Source of the DNA: Acidobacteriaceae bacterium
GTDB lineage: Bacteria; Acidobacteriota; Terriglobia; Terriglobales; Acidobacteriaceae
Length of the DNA: 64,000 bases
NCBI GenBank assembly: GCA_003134655.1
Contig: PLBY01000042.1
Coordinates: 59,074 to 123,073 of the forward strand
Direction of reading: 5' to 3'
Every line of letters begins with the position of its first letter. The stretch's first letter is position 1. The notes beneath the pieces are model-generated. The model was not told the origin of the DNA, ran no database searches, and saw nothing but the letters and a program-made list of their open reading frames with translations. Of the stretch, positions 63,829-64,000 are shown one piece after another. Both the position numbers and the translations under genes were made by a program.

Positions 63829-63990
63829 CTCTGATAGTAGCCCGCCAGTTCACTGGCGGGTGAGACCACGGGCAGGAGATATCGTGCCGTAGGCACGGAT
63901 GAAATGCCCCGTGCGGCGTTATTTCAGCCGTCCCGACGGGACGCGGTGCCATCTGTCGCGAAGGTACCGGGCGTTGAAAACGCCGGGCTA
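63829..63990. repeat. Cluster of short hairpins at the window end
   Basis: CCCGCCAG-TTCA-CTGGCGGG (63841-63860), CGTGCC-GTA-GGCACG (63893-63907), GTCCC-GAC-GGGAC (63940-63952) and an imperfect CCGGGCGTT...AACGCCGGG (63968-63986) follow each other with ATTTCAG/TGAAA-type spacers. No gene is visible between 63785 and 64000. Confidence 0.55.
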
Positions 63991-64000
63991 TTTTCAGATG

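Noticed and set aside
61148..63952. Very long minus-strand open frame (over 900 codons) opposite the GH2 gene
   Set aside because: Antisense of a real gene in GC-rich DNA; composition is His/Arg/Val-rich without any family motif, and the plus strand has clear GH2 motifs and a signal peptide.

Overview
The window looks like chromosomal DNA from a GC-rich, diderm, heterotrophic bacterium, most probably an Acidobacteriota of the Terriglobia/Koribacter type. This is inferred, not proven. It rests on the outer-membrane genes (lptE, lpxB, an MsbA-like exporter), a GloVer-type tandem-repeat secreted protein, paired FtsX/MacB permeases without an ATPase, plant-polysaccharide and glycosaminide hydrolases, frequent TTG/GTG starts, and several families of short palindromic repeats scattered between and inside genes. 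I see no rRNA, tRNA, CRISPR array, transposase or prophage.

Layout. 1-9 kb: partial pilB (type IV pilus ATPase), a divergent HhH-GPD glycosylase, a small conserved protein, a GH10 xylanase, an NtrY/NtrX-like two-component pair and a membrane metallophosphoesterase. 9-17 kb (mostly minus): DUF4230 protein, anti-sigma ATPase, then phoH-ybeY-CorC/HlyC-era, then a Ycf46-like AAA+ ATPase, with rpsT on plus. 17-22.7 kb: a repeat-rich 0.8 kb gap followed by a three-gene operon (processive GT2 synthase, membrane-anchored adaptor-like coiled-coil protein, TolC-like secreted protein) that I read as a candidate polysaccharide synthesis/export machine, then a GloVer protein. 22.7-27.8 kb (minus): psd-pssA-(Asd-like)-lptE-TlpA-holA, an envelope/lipid cluster with ATGA overlaps.

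27.8-37.9 kb: S9 peptidase broken by a one-base frameshift, then minus-strand DUF465, rimI, tsaB, methylmalonyl-CoA epimerase, meaB and a zinc-ribbon membrane protein; a plus-strand MBOAT/wax-synthase pair; an acyl-CoA dehydrogenase and hemW. 38-49 kb: MsbA-like exporter plus lpxB (lipid A), an M1-like protein that has lost its zinc site, a STAS-like hypothetical, two FtsX permeases, DUF2306, and a small protein coupled to a MidA-type methyltransferase. 49-64 kb: 3-hydroxyacyl-CoA dehydrogenase, HAD phosphatase, hemerythrin, a frameshifted PlsC+GNAT acyltransferase, a NitT/TauT-type ABC transporter without binding protein, malQ, a PpiD-like foldase and a secreted GH2 exo-glucosaminidase-like enzyme.

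The strongest unusual signals are (1) the GT2/adaptor/TolC-like operon, (2) a 43-44 nt two-hairpin element that sits in frame inside the exporter and lpxB and also occurs between genes, with other repeat families supplying start or stop regions of tlpA, tsaB, meaB and lpxB, and (3) several enzyme homologues missing key residues: a sigma54 activator with GSFPGA in place of GAFTGA, an Asd homologue without its cysteine, an M1 homologue without HExxH, and a three-cysteine HhH glycosylase.
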